Shown here: positions 30,560 to 40,609 of the stretch, one piece after another
How the letters are laid out: each line of letters starts with the position of its first letter
Numbering within the stretch: position 1 is the stretch's first letter
NCBI RefSeq assembly: GCF_019393635.1
Contig: NC_057863.1
Coordinates: forward strand, 627,710,291-627,774,290
Length of the DNA stretch: 64,000 bases
Reading direction: 5' to 3'
Source of the DNA: Dromiciops gliroides
Taxonomy: Eukaryota; Chordata; Mammalia; Microbiotheria; Microbiotheriidae
Translations under genes and position numbers: made by a program
Notes under the pieces: generated by a model
Told to the model about the DNA's origin: nothing
Seen by the model: only the letters and a program-made list of their open reading frames with translations
The model's database searches: none

Positions 30560-30833
30560 CAAAGACCTATCGAGCAGCTCTCTGCAGCCAAGGACGCGCT
30601 CCGTGAGCCTGGGCCACTGTTACTGTTACTGATGCGGCCGCCAGAGGGTTGACCACGGTCACGCGGGGGACGCCGGGCCTAGCCCCGGGGGGTGCCCTGG
30701 CCTTCCCGCCCGCTGCGGGGGCTGAGGGATGGACGTGGCGTTCTGACATTTGAGGCCGGGGAGTGGGCGGGGGCGGCCGGGAAACTCTGACAACCAGGGC
30801 GAGCCGAAGGGCCACGGCCCAGGCGCCTCTCAC

Positions 30834-30925
30834 CCCTTCTCAGGCGCCTAGCAGGCGGATGGCCCGGGACCAGCGCGGGGAACGGAGCTCCACACCCACT
30901 GCCTCGCTGACGAGTTCTGGAGTGG
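30834..30925 (-). other. PARK7: Candidate PARK7 non-coding exon 1
   Basis: A donor-like GGGGTGAGAGG lies on the minus strand, with GT at 30833-30832, inside the CpG island. An ETS/CRE-type composite motif lies just upstream at 30927-30938. An exon of roughly 90 nt ending at 30834 would fit the known non-coding first exon of PARK7, spliced over about 7.6 kb to the ATG exon. Neither the start site nor the donor is proven from sequence alone. Confidence 0.4.
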
Positions 30926-30926
30926 G

Positions 30927-30938
30927 CGGAAGTGACGC
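30927..30938 (+). promoter_or_regulatory. ETS/CRE composite motif
   Basis: CGGAAGTGACGC, a known promoter-proximal composite of an ETS site and a CRE half-site, followed 6 bp later by another TGACGC. It lies directly upstream of the candidate PARK7 exon 1. Confidence 0.55.
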
Positions 30939-31138
30939 AGGAGGTGACGCCGCCGCAGCCCGCTCATTCTAAGGGCAGCACGGCGCGACCACAGAAGTGC
31001 CCCCTCTCCCCATTCCGTCTCTCATTACCGAGAGGAGGCGCGAGCCAACCACCGGGTCGAGGGGGCGGGACGAGAGGAAAACCTCAGCCCGGTCAGCCAG
31101 TGGGTGAAAGTAAGGGCGGAGGAGGCGTGGTTAAATCC

Positions 31139-31148
31139 GCGCATGCGC
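31139..31148 (+). promoter_or_regulatory. NRF1 palindrome
   Basis: GCGCATGCGC, the consensus palindromic site for nuclear respiratory factor 1, in the upstream part of the CpG island. NRF1 control would suit a gene whose product acts partly at mitochondria. Confidence 0.55.
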
Positions 31149-31379
31149 TTGCTGGAGACTGCTGGGGGAGGGGAGGGGTAGGCCTTGGGCACTTGTGCGT
31201 TGTTGGCTGCGCAGACGTCTCTACCTTTAACTGGGAGGGTGGGTGTGGGAGGACCTCTCGGGAGAGGCAATTTTTACGTTACTTTTTAGCTGTTTATTTT
31301 TGAACAGCACCCTAATTGAGTTAAATGTTCTATCAAAAGCACAAATCGATGCAAACAACGAAATACTATCAAGAGTAGG

Positions 31380-31529
31380 CGGGGGCAGCTAGGTGGTGCA
31401 GTGGATAAAGCACCGGGCTGGATTCAGGAGGACCTGAGTTCAAATTCGACCTCAAACACTTGACACTTACTAGCTGTGTGACCCTGGGCAAGTCACTTAA
31501 CCCTCATTGCCCCACCAAAAAAAAAAAAA
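31380..31529 (+). repeat. tRNA-SINE upstream of PARK7
   Basis: Full length; the SINE-tail minisatellite begins right after it. Confidence 0.9.
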
Positions 31530-31539
31530 GTATGCAAGG

Positions 31540-32310
31540 TGTTCAGCTGATATTATTGCAAACCTGAAAGCACTATATAAATGTAACTATCAGTATTACT
31601 GCAAACATTAAGGCATTATAAAAATATCAGCTATTGTTATTATTGCAAAACTTAAAGTGTTCTATTAATATCCACTATCAATATTGCACACCATAAAGTA
31701 GTATGTAAAATCAGCTATCTTTATTATTGCAAACCTTAAAGCATTGTATCAAAGCCAGCCTACAGTATTATTGCAAATTTTAAAACAGTGTCTAAATGTC
31801 AGCTATTACTAATGAATATCTTGATGCACTAAGGGAACCTATTATTACTATAAACCTAATTTCTATAGGCTTCAGCTATGATTGCAAATTTTAAAGCAGC
31901 TTTATGTCGTCAATTATTGGCGAAAGCCTTAGAGCAGTGACTGTATGTCAGCTCTTGTAATTGCAAGCCTTAAGTGTTATACATAACAGCAGCTAATATT
32001 TTGATTGCAAACTTTAAAGCTCTCTATATCTTCCATTATTGGTGCAAATCTTAAAGTGCCAGGTCAGCTAGTACTTTTTTTTTGGGGGGGGGGCAGGGCA
32101 TTGAGGGTTAAGTGACTTGCCCAGGGTCACACAGCTAGTTAAGTGTCAAGTGTCTGAGGCTGGATTTGAACTCAGGTCCTCCGGAATCCAAGGCCAGTGC
32201 TTTTTCCACTGTGCCACCTAGCTGCCCCCTGCTAGTACTATTTTTATAAACCTTAAAGCACTATATAAGTATTCATTATTATTATTGAAAATTATATAAA
32301 TGTTAGTTAT
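31540..32310. repeat. Degenerate minisatellite built from a SINE tail
   Basis: About 15 diverged units of 35-45 bp, each resembling ATTATTGCAAACCTTAAAGC followed by a TATAAATGTCAGCT-like piece. That motif is the 3' tail of CORE-SINE copies (compare 29110-29150). A SINE (32076-32230) interrupts the array. The array directly follows another SINE (31380-31529), 0.3 kb upstream of the PARK7 CpG island. Confidence 0.75.
32076..32230 (-). repeat. tRNA-SINE inside the minisatellite
   Basis: 9-bp TSD GCTAGTACT (32067-32075 and 32231-32239). Confidence 0.9.
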
Positions 32311-32464
32311 TATTAGTCAATCAACTCTTTGAGGACGGGGATTGTTTCATTTATTGCATTTCCATTCCCACAGTGCCTGGGATTTAAAGACAAAAATAAG
32401 ACAGTCTCTGCCCTCAAGGAGTTTATATTCTAATAGAGGAGTCAATGTATACATGTTGTTGCTG

Positions 32465-32720
32465 TTGGTGGTGGTGGTAGTCCTTCTTTCTGAAGAGAAC
32501 CATGGCATCAGGGTGATGTCATGACATGTAGTGAATTGGATTTAAGTGAGGGAGGGCTGTGCAAGGTCACCAGCCTCACTCACTCTCTCTTCCAGAGCCA
32601 TCTGGGTCCAGTGGCAAGATATATGTATATATATCAGGATGACTGGAGATGGCCCCAGATGTTTAAGGCAATTGGGGTTAAGTGACTTGCCCAGGGTCAC
32701 ACAGCTAGTAAGTGTCTGAA
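32465..32720 (-). repeat. Composite SINE with extra 3' module
   Basis: Antisense copy. A module containing ACCATGGCATCAGGGTGATG and CCATCTGGGTCCAGTGGCAA is joined to a truncated tRNA-SINE body (AGTGACTTGCCCAGGGTCAC). It has the same structure as the copy at 34385. Confidence 0.6.
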
Positions 32721-32774
32721 ATGAGATACATATATAAGCACATACAGGACATATGCAAAATAAATACATGGTGG

Positions 32775-33332
32775 GGGATGCCCATCAATTGGGGAATGGC
32801 TGAACAAGTTACAGTATATGAATGGAATGGAATACTATTTTTTATAAGAAATGATGTTTTTCTGAAAAGAATTACACGAACTGATACTGAGTGAAGTGAG
32901 CAGAACCAGGAGAACATTGTACAAAAATAACAGCAACATTGTGTGATGATCATCTGTGATAGACTTAGCTCTTTTCAGCAATACAATGATCCAAGACAAT
33001 TCCAAAGAACTCATGATGGAAAATGCTCTCCACATCCAGGAAAAAGAACTTTGGAGTTTGAATGCAAATTGAAGCATACTATTTCCACTTGTTTTTGTTT
33101 TTTCTTTCTTGTGGGTTTTCCCTTTTGTTCTGATTCTTCTTTCACAAAATGACTAATGTGGAAATATGTTTAACATGATTGTACTGTACAACCTATTTCA
33201 AATTGCTTGGTATCTTAGAGAAGGGGAAGGCAAAAGTGGGAAGGAGCAAATTTTGGAACTTGAAAATCTACAAAAATGAATGTTGAAAACTTTCTTTACA
33301 TGTCATTGGAAAATAAAATATTAATATATAAA
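32775..33332 (+). mobile_element. 5'-truncated L1 3' end
   Basis: Matches the common marsupial L1 3' end (head GATGCCCATCAATTGGGGAA, end AATAAAATATT). Flanked by a 17-bp TSD, AAATAAATACATGGTGG (32758-32774) and 33333-33349, with one mismatch. About 560 bp long. Confidence 0.8.
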
Positions 33333-33349
33333 AAATAAATACGTGGTGG

Positions 33350-33830
33350 TTTTGGTGAGGGAGAACACTAACAGATTTCTTTGTATTCTTTATACTTTGT
33401 CTTAATTGAATTATAGAAGTATAGTAAAGTACTATACCACAATTTATTTAACCATTAGCTTACTGTAGAATATTTAGATTGCTTCCATTTTTTGTGTGAT
33501 TTTACATAAGGCTACTAAGCAAATCTTTGAACAGATCTCACTTTTTCTGTTCTTGGTGACCCTTTCATGGTATGTTCCCAACACTAGAATTATTAGGTCA
33601 AAGGGTATTATCCTTGTAATTTGCACTGCCTACCAAAAACTCGCTTTCCTACAATAGTCTACAGATTTTCAAATTCCACCCCAAGATTGAATTTCATTGT
33701 TTTTAATCATTTTTGCCAGTTTGGTGGGTGTGTGGGTGGTTCCACAAAGTGGTTTTCTTAATGTGTAAGTTGCTTTCTTTTCACCTGTTCATTCTGGGTT
33801 TCTGAGGTGAAGATTTGTCTCTTAGGATTT
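33350..33830 (-). mobile_element. Old L1 3' end, reverse orientation
   Basis: Reads as the reverse complement of an old L1 3' region (GCTTCCATTTTTTGTGTG, AATTATTAGGTCAAAGGGTA, TTTTGCCAGTTTGGTGGGTG). Confidence 0.55.
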
Positions 33831-34189
33831 AATGAAATAAAATCCTTTAAACTCTGACACTTCAAAATAAAATGACAGTTTAGTTCCTAGGAGCTGCACT
33901 TTCTCTCTCCTTAAATCTTCCAATAGGAGCATTGATAAAGAGCTGGACTGGACTTTTGAGTCAACTACATGGACACCTTCATTTTACAAATGAGGAAAGG
34001 GAAGTAGTTTTTGCCAAAGGTAATAAAGGATAAGTTTAAGATTAGAACCCAAGTCTTCTCAGTCTAGTATCAAAGCTCTTTTCACCCCACCTCTAAAACT
34101 AGCCAATTGAAAAAATGTACATTTTTTCTGGGGAAAAAACACAAAATTAACTTGTGTATTAAAGCTCAGATGTTTTTCAATTGTTTTAG

Positions 34190-34350
34190 ATTCTTTTTGA
34201 CCCCATTTTGTTTTTTGTGGTTTTTTTGGCAAAGATACTGGAGTGGTTGGTAATTTCCTTTTCCAGCTCATTTTATAGATGAGAAAACTGAGGCAAAGAG
34301 GGTAAAGTGACTTGCTGGATTTGAACTCAAGATGAGTCTTTCTGAGTCCT
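34190..34350 (-). repeat. SINE with GGTTTTCTTGGC-type tail, partial
   Basis: TTGGCAAAGATACTGGAGTG and GATGAGAAAACTGAGGCAAA; antisense. Confidence 0.55.
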
Positions 34351-34384
34351 GGCACAGATTTTTCAAATCTCTTATTGTTCCTGG

Positions 34385-34697
34385 GTGGGATGAGGCAGCT
34401 AGGTGACATAGTGGATAGAGCACTAGCCCTGGAGTCAAGAGGACCTGAGTTCAAATCTCATCTCAGACACCTACTAGCTGTGAGACCCTGGGAAAGTCAC
34501 TTAACCCCAATTACCTTAAACATCAGGGCCATCTCCAGTTGTCCTGATGTATATCTTGCCACTGAACCCAGAAGACACTGGAGGAGAGAGTGAGTGAAGT
34601 TGGTGACCCTGCATAGTCCTCCCTCACTTAAATCCAATTCACTGCAAGTCATGACATCTGCCAGGGTCCTCTTCGAAAGAAGAACAAACAACAACTA
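34385..34697 (+). repeat. Composite SINE with extra 3' module, full
   Basis: tRNA-SINE head (AGGCAGCTAGGTGACATAGT) followed by the module (TCAGGGCCATCTCCAGTTGT to CATGACATCTGCCAGGG), ending AACAAACAACAAC. Confidence 0.65.
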
Positions 34698-35155
34698 AAA
34701 TTGGGTGAGGACTCAAGGCTTCCACCGGAATTTATTCATTTCCATACCTGGCCCCAAGCAGAACTGTTCTAGAAAGAGACACTTCTGGGGCAGAAATACC
34801 TTTATCATGCACTTTGGGGCTCTGTTTTTTGCATATATATCAAAATAGCTCTGAAGGCTACTTGGACAGTGGTGATGCCTGTGGTTTTCTGGAGAGCTGG
34901 GGGGAAAGAACACAAAACTTTTCATGACTTGACATTTCTTTCGACTCTTTGCAAGTTTCTGTGGAGTTTACCCATTCCCAGTTCTCTGCTTTACTGATCA
35001 AGTAGCAACCATTTATTAAGCCCTTACTTAGCTGAATTTAAAGAAAAAGCAACAATAGTGGCTGTCCCTCAAGAAGCCTTATTTTAAAGCATCTGGTTTA
35101 GTTAATCTAAGTACCTGGAGTCCTTGTGGTGTGAAGGGTAAGAAGCAGCCATGGC

Positions 35156-35310
35156 GGGGCAGCTAGATGGCGCAGTGGATAGAGCACCGGCCCTGGAGTC
35201 AGGAGTACTTGAGTTCAAATCTGGCCTCAGACACTTAACACTTACTAGCTGTGTGACCCTGGGCAAGTCACTTAACCCCAATTGCCTCACTGAAAAAAAA
35301 AAAAAAAGAA
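35156..35310 (+). repeat. tRNA-SINE
   Basis: Perfect 16-bp TSD AAGAAGCAGCCATGGC (35140-35155 and 35311-35326). Confidence 0.93.
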
Positions 35311-35714
35311 AAGAAGCAGCCATGGCACCCTGGCTCAGGAGTCTCCCTAGCTGGGAGAGGGCTAGGTATCCCTGGGATTGGAATTTTCAGGCAAGGGAAC
35401 TCTTTTGACCAAGCCAGGTTGGCACCTTCTCTGCATTTTATAGTCTTAGAAAGCTGTGTAGAACTCTCAGAGATTTAAGTGACATGCCCAGGTTGACACA
35501 ACCAATATGTGTCAAAATTGGAATCCAAAGTCTTCTTGTCCTTCTCACCCGAGGAACATCCCTCCATCCCTGTAGCCTCCTTCTCTTGTTGGTGAGTTCC
35601 TCTAGGAGCCCCCATTTTGAGGAAGAGCCCAGGTTAGCCATCCTTGATTCCTCTTCTGACACTCCAGAACTTTGCCACCATTCCCGTTTGGGTGCTCTCC
35701 CTCTTCTCCTTTTC

Positions 35715-36012
35715 AATTCCCCTTTGTGTATTGTCTTCCTCCATTAGAATGTAGGCTCCCTGGGGCAGGTAGGTAGTACAGTGGATAAAGCACCAGCCCT
35801 GGATTCAGGAGGACCTGAGTTCAAATCTGGCCTTAGACACTTGACACTTACTAGCTGTGTGACCCTGGGCAAGTCACTTAACCCTCATTGCCTCTGGTGT
35901 CGGGGTGGGGGTAGTGGGAGGAGAGAATGTAGGTTCCTTTGAGGGAAAAACTGACTTTCTTTTTGTTGGTATTTGTATCTCCCATGCTTGGGACATGGTA
36001 AGCATTTAATAT
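35715..36012 (+). mobile_element. L2 LINE tail split by a SINE, abutting the retroviral fossil
   Basis: AGAATGTAGGCTCCCTGG, a SINE (35761-35923), then AGAATGTAGGTTCCTTTGAG through GACATGGTAAGCATTTAAT. The LTR begins right after this tail. Confidence 0.55.
35761..35923 (+). repeat. tRNA-SINE inside an L2 tail
   Basis: 14-bp TSD AGAATGTAGGCTCC with one mismatch. Confidence 0.9.
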
Positions 36013-36014
36013 TG

Positions 36015-37335
36015 TGACGGGTAAAACTAAATGTGTGTAGTCACCTGACCTGTCCCCTGTATGGAAGGTAGTTCGTTTTCTCAGTTGGTGGTTGGGACCT
36101 CACAGTGGTGGTAGTAGAAGAATGAGTAAGGGTTGAACTCTGATTTCTTCTTGAGGGTAGATAGGTTTTCCTATTCTTTCAGAGACACTTGTTCTCTAAT
36201 ATATTTTAATAAATGTTTAATGCTATGGGAATTTATTTAGATTTGGGGACCCTGCCTTTGGGCTGAGATTAAAAAGCCTTAGGCTCTTAGGGTTTCTTTC
36301 TGTGTCAGGGGCTAGTGCCCCTCCCCCTCCACTTCAGCTGAGCCAAAAAAAAGCCCTGTGGGCTTTTCGGGACACCTGGTCAGATGGCTCCCTACACCCT
36401 GAGGGGAGCTGCCCTGGGGATCCCAGGCTTGTCCTGCCAGTCCCTAGCATAGCCTGTATGGAGGTCCCAGGCATGCAGCAGGGGGCACAGGCCCCTCAGG
36501 CCCAGTTGGGCACAGCCCTAGTACGGCTGGTGGATTAGCGTGTGTGGGGGGCACAGAGAGCCCGAGGTTTGAGGGGAGAGAAGGAACATATATACAGAGC
36601 TAGCGAGACAGTGAAGGAGGGTGCCAGAAGACTAGGAGGACACAGGGAGAGGCCAGAAGATTAAGAAGACAGTAAGAGAGGAGATAGACAGAGGAAGGAG
36701 TGGTACGGAGTAAGGGGCTTTTCAGGGGTTCATCCCTAAGGTAGTGAGAGAGAAGTTAAAGAGTGAAGAGTGAAAGTTGGAGAAAGCTGGAGCATACCCT
36801 AAGGCAAAAGGTGGCAACAGGCCCTTACTGTATTAAAAGCAGACAGGTTGTATAATTTGCATTTCTTAATGCTTATCTCTTACATTGATTTTTTTTTTTG
36901 GCAGGGCAATGGGGTTAAGTGACTTGCCCAGGGTCACACAGCTAGTAAGTGTTAAGTGGCTGAGGTCAGATTTGAACTCAGGTCCTCCTGAATCCAGGGC
37001 CAGTGCTTTATCCACTGCACCATCTAGCTGCCCCTACATTGATTTTTATAAACAAATTCTGCTTTGGTTATTTAATTAAGAGGCTTCTTAATCATTTGCT
37101 TATCAATTTGGGAGGGAGCAAGAATGGAGAAATTTTTAAACGGCCCATATTAAATTAATAGCAGTCAGATAGCCAGCCAGTCAAAAATCACCACATTAGT
37201 CATTCACAGATTAGTCCCCCCAAATTAGGCCTAGCAAGTTAACAATATTCTTACAATACCTAAACTGTTGTGATAGCTAGATTTCCCCACACGGGGACAG
37301 GTAAAGTGACTGCACACATTTAGTTTTACCTGTCA
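36015..37335 (+). repeat. LTR-like block with long inverted ends
   Basis: Begins TGACGGGTAAAAC and ends GTTTTACCTGTCA. The two ends are inverted copies of each other over about 47 bp (roughly 83% by eye), much longer than the usual few bases of an LTR. An AATAAA lies near 36208. A SINE (36894-37034) is inserted. The block may be one LTR or two LTR pieces in opposite orientation. Confidence 0.5.
36894..37034 (-). repeat. tRNA-SINE inside the LTR-like block
   Basis: 13-bp TSD TACATTGATTTTT on both sides. Confidence 0.92.
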
Positions 37336-37911
37336 TAGTTTTGGTGAGCTAACTAGGAGAGCTGATTCCCTCAATCTTCTGATCTTTACTGTAAAACAAG
37401 TTGGGTAAGAAATAAGTACCTCTTTTCTTCCCTTTAAAATTTTCAAATGGGTTTCTTTAACCTCCTAAGTACCATTAAAAAAAAACAAACTTTAGCCTGG
37501 TTAAGCAGACAAGCAGAGGAAAAGATCATGTTAACACTTGGTCAGTTTGAATTTAATGAAATATTTTTATTTTTACCTTTTTTTTTTTTGTTTTGTGGTA
37601 AGGAAAGTTTTGAATGTCAAGGAGAGGATTAGAAATAGCACACCAGTGAAATTTCCCAGGACTTCCATTAGGAAAGCTACGAATGGATTGGGATGAGGGA
37701 AAATTTACAGTGAAATCAAACATGACCAAGGGAAAGCTTATCAGACTATGTTTTATGTGGCATAGCGTATTAGAGGAAGAATGACCTGAATATGGGTCAT
37801 TTAATCCTCAAACATTGAGGCATTTGCAAAGAATCCTATGCCACTTGCCACCTAAACATTTACTTTATTGGAAAGTCTGGATCAAAGCAAGCAGAGAACT
37901 GATACAATCTG

Positions 37912-38073
37912 CTTTGTTTTTTTATTTGTTTTTTTAGTGAGGCAATTGGGGTTAAGTGACTTGCCCAGGGTTACACAGCTAGTAAGTGTTAAGTGTCTGA
38001 GGCCGGATTTTGAACTCAGGTACTCCTGACTCCAGGGCCAGTGCTCTATCCATTGCGCCACCTAGCTGCCCCA
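37912..38073 (-). repeat. tRNA-SINE inside the retroviral fossil
   Basis: Perfect 17-bp TSD AGAACTGATACAATCTG (37895-37911 and 38074-38090). Confidence 0.94.
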
Positions 38074-38110
38074 AGAACTGATACAATCTGAGCCTGTTTC
38101 TCAGGCTTGA

Positions 38111-39035
38111 ATGCCAAATGGCCCAACTTCTATCTCCTCTCCCTCTATTTCAACCATAGAAGAAGAAAATTCACCTTTAGAGGAGACAGAAAAGCCCCAA
38201 ATTCTTCCCTTTCAAGAGATCCTCACCCATGACCAAAAGAGTACTGTAGTAAAGCTCAGACAAAATGTGCCTTTTGGCCCCAAAGAATTGAGTTCATGGA
38301 AACAAAAAATTCCTAAATTTGATGAGGATCCCACTTCAGTTATCAGCCAGTTTAGAGCAATTTTCAGAGGATATCAGCCCAGTTGGGGTGATGTTACTGA
38401 TCTCATGGAAATGATATTATCCCCAGGGGAAAGAGCTGATATATTAGCTGCAGTGAATTCCTTAGAAACATCAGGAAAAGTTACTATTTGATGGCCTTTA
38501 GAAGACCTTAACTGGGACCCCAATATCCCTGAGCATTTTGATGAGTTGCAGGAAGCAAGGGAAACATTGTTGAAGGCAATGGAATCCTGTGCTAGCAAGA
38601 CTGATTGATAACTGGCAAAAATTTATAAATACAGTTCAGGAACCTGATGAAAGACCTAATAGATTCTATGATAGATTGTGTAAGAGTGCTAAACAATATA
38701 CTAGATTGGACCCATTAGAGTCTAGAGATGCCCACTTTATCTCTAATCATTTTGTGCATCAATCCTTGCCAGAAATATGGAAATATTTTGAAAAGCAGTG
38801 TCCAGGTTGGAATGCCCTGAGTACTGACAGAATTAAAGAAATAGCAACATATATTTATGAAGGAAATGAGAGGGAAGAAAGGAAAAGACAGAGCATTTTA
38901 GCTCCATTACAGGAAACCACGAGGCAGCCAGATCAGGCAGTTGAGCATCACTATCAACCCCTGAATCTCTATCAACTCCCTAGATTTTGCTATTACTGCA
39001 ATAGACGGGGGCACATAATTCCAAAGGGAATTTAA
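38111..39035 (+). pseudogene. Retroviral gag remnant (gammaretrovirus-like)
   Basis: Translations show a capsid-like region (WKQKIPKFDEDP, QPSWGDVTDLM, LSPGERADIL) and a second part (EPDERPNRFYDRLC, IKEIATYIYEGNEREERKR), with zinc-knuckle-like CYYCNRRGH at the end. This order matches gammaretroviral gag (capsid then nucleocapsid). It is a fossil with several breaks. Confidence 0.8.
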
Positions 39036-39463
39036 ACAGAGGATGACTGGTGAATTTAGAAACTCCTTCAGGGAGCAGAATCAAAACAGTTATAGACCCT
39101 CTCAGAGAGGTACAGAGGGGCAGAACCAAAACACTTATAGATCCTTTCAGAGAGAAACAGAGGACTGATGGTGTAGGGGAGGGAAGATGATGGTGGAATC
39201 TGAAGACTTCACCTTTCCAGACCCCAAGATTGTTAGCCCTCTTGTGCCAGTCCATTCACAGTATTTTTTTTTTTTAACTTCAAGGCTTGTTTCTCTACTA
39301 TGCTACCTGGTTCAAATCTTTCCTCTGGCAATTTTCTGTTTGACCTTGGACAGATCTTTTAACCTTCCTCTGCCTCAAATGCCACACATTTAAAATGGTT
39401 TCTGAGATCCATTTTGGCCTAGAGATCCACTGCCATCCTATAAACTACCTGTGAACTGGGGTA

Positions 39464-39610
39464 ATTTTTTTTTTTTTACGGGGCAATGGGGTTAAGTGAC
39501 TTGCCCAGGGTCACACAGCTAGTAAGTGTTAAGTGTCTGAGGCTGGATTTGAACTCAGGAACTCCTGAATCCAGGGCTGGTGCTTTATCCACTGCGCCAC
39601 CTAGCCACCC
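39464..39610 (-). repeat. tRNA-SINE
   Basis: Full body; head reads CTAGCCACCC. Confidence 0.88.
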
Positions 39611-39733
39611 CAGGGTAAGTCATTTTTGTCTCAGCCTCGGTTTCCTTGCCTTTAAAATGTTGGGAGTTGTACTTTACAATCTCTATTAATCCCTCTCAGC
39701 TTTAAATCTATATGCTTATAAGAGATATGTAAA

Positions 39734-40032
39734 TTGTACACAGTATCAACAACATTGTGTGTTGATCAACTATCATAGACTTGATTCTTCTCAGCAATAC
39801 AATGATCCAAGATAGTTCCAAAGGACTCATGATGGAAAATGCTCTCCAAATCCAGAGGAAAAAAAAAAAAGAACTGTTGAACCCGGATGCAGATCGTACC
39901 ATACTATTTCTATTGTATTTGTTGTTGTTTTTCTTTTTTGAGAAATTTGAAACTGGAAATCTTATAAAAACAAATGTTGAAAACTATCTCTGAATGTAAC
40001 TGGAAAATAATAAAATATTTATATGGAAAAAG
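39734..40032 (+). mobile_element. 5'-truncated L1 3' end
   Basis: Same L1 subfamily as the copy at 32775. Flanked by a perfect 16-bp TSD, ATAAGAGATATGTAAA (39718-39733 and 40033-40048). Confidence 0.8.
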
Positions 40033-40106
40033 ATAAGAGATATGTAAAAAGAAATAATGAAGATCAACGTAGGACTAATTAATTTTTTTTCTTTGAAAAC
40101 TAATTG

Positions 40107-40264
40107 GGGGGCAGCTAGGTGACGCAGTGGATAGAGCACCAGCCCTGGATTCAGGAGTACCTGAGTTCAAATCTGACCTTAGACACTTGACACTAGCTGT
40201 GTGACCCTGGTCAAGTCACTTAACCCCCATTGCCTCACCAAAAAAAAAAAAAACAACCCCAAAA
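40107..40264 (+). repeat. tRNA-SINE
   Basis: Flanks share ACTAATTGGG. Confidence 0.88.
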
Positions 40265-40327
40265 AGACTAATTGGGACTGCACAGACTCTATAGCTATTC
40301 ACAACCCCCCCCCCCCCCACACACACA

Positions 40328-40488
40328 CTTGTTTGTTTGGTTTTTGTTTTTGTGGGGCACTGAGGGTTAAGTGACATGCCCAGGTTTACACAGCTAGTAA
40401 GTGTCAAGTGTCTGAGGCTGGATTTGAACTCAGGTTCTCCTGAATCCAGGGCTGGTGCTTTATCTACTGCGCCACCTAGCCATCCCCA
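40328..40488 (-). repeat. tRNA-SINE
   Basis: Preceded by a C run and a short CA repeat (40305-40328). Confidence 0.88.
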
Positions 40489-40609
40489 CACAAATGATAT
40501 ATAAATACATTTTGTGAGATGCAGCATGGGAAGATGAGTGCTGCACTTAGAGTCAGGAAGACCTGAGTTGAAATCCCAGGGATTTTAATTAGCATTGTGA
40601 CCATGCGTT

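Larger units (their letters stand above)
30560..31260 (-). promoter_or_regulatory. PARK7: CpG island promoter of PARK7
   Basis: About 700 bp of GC-rich, CpG-dense sequence, the only such island in the window and sharply different from the AT-rich flanks. It contains GC boxes, an ETS/CRE composite and an NRF1 palindrome, and no TATA box. Its position 5' of PARK7 fits a housekeeping promoter. It may fire in both directions, but no gene is seen on the other side until TNFRSF9, 26 kb away. Confidence 0.85.
36015..39230 (+). mobile_element. Broken gammaretrovirus-like endogenous retrovirus (LTR, leader, gag remnant)
   Basis: A retroviral fossil inserted into an L2 tail. It consists of an LTR-like block (36015-37335), a leader and 5' gag region carrying a younger SINE, and a gag remnant (38111-39035). 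No pol, env or matching 3' LTR is visible in the window. It has several breaks and looks non-functional. Later SINE insertions inside it, with 13-17 bp TSDs, show that it predates the youngest SINE activity. Confidence 0.8.

Noticed and set aside
30932-31303. A 123-codon GC-rich frame in the CpG island, plus strand
   Set aside because: Low-complexity Gly/Pro/Arg translation of the island; no homology recognised and no need for it to be coding.
31540-32310. Regularly spaced repeats as a CRISPR-like array
   Set aside because: Units are contiguous, diverged and SINE-tail-derived, with no unique spacers; the host is a vertebrate.
35438-35747. Overlapping frames of 87-92 codons on both strands
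   Set aside because: No family recognised; part overlaps L2-like sequence and neither frame has splice or promoter support.
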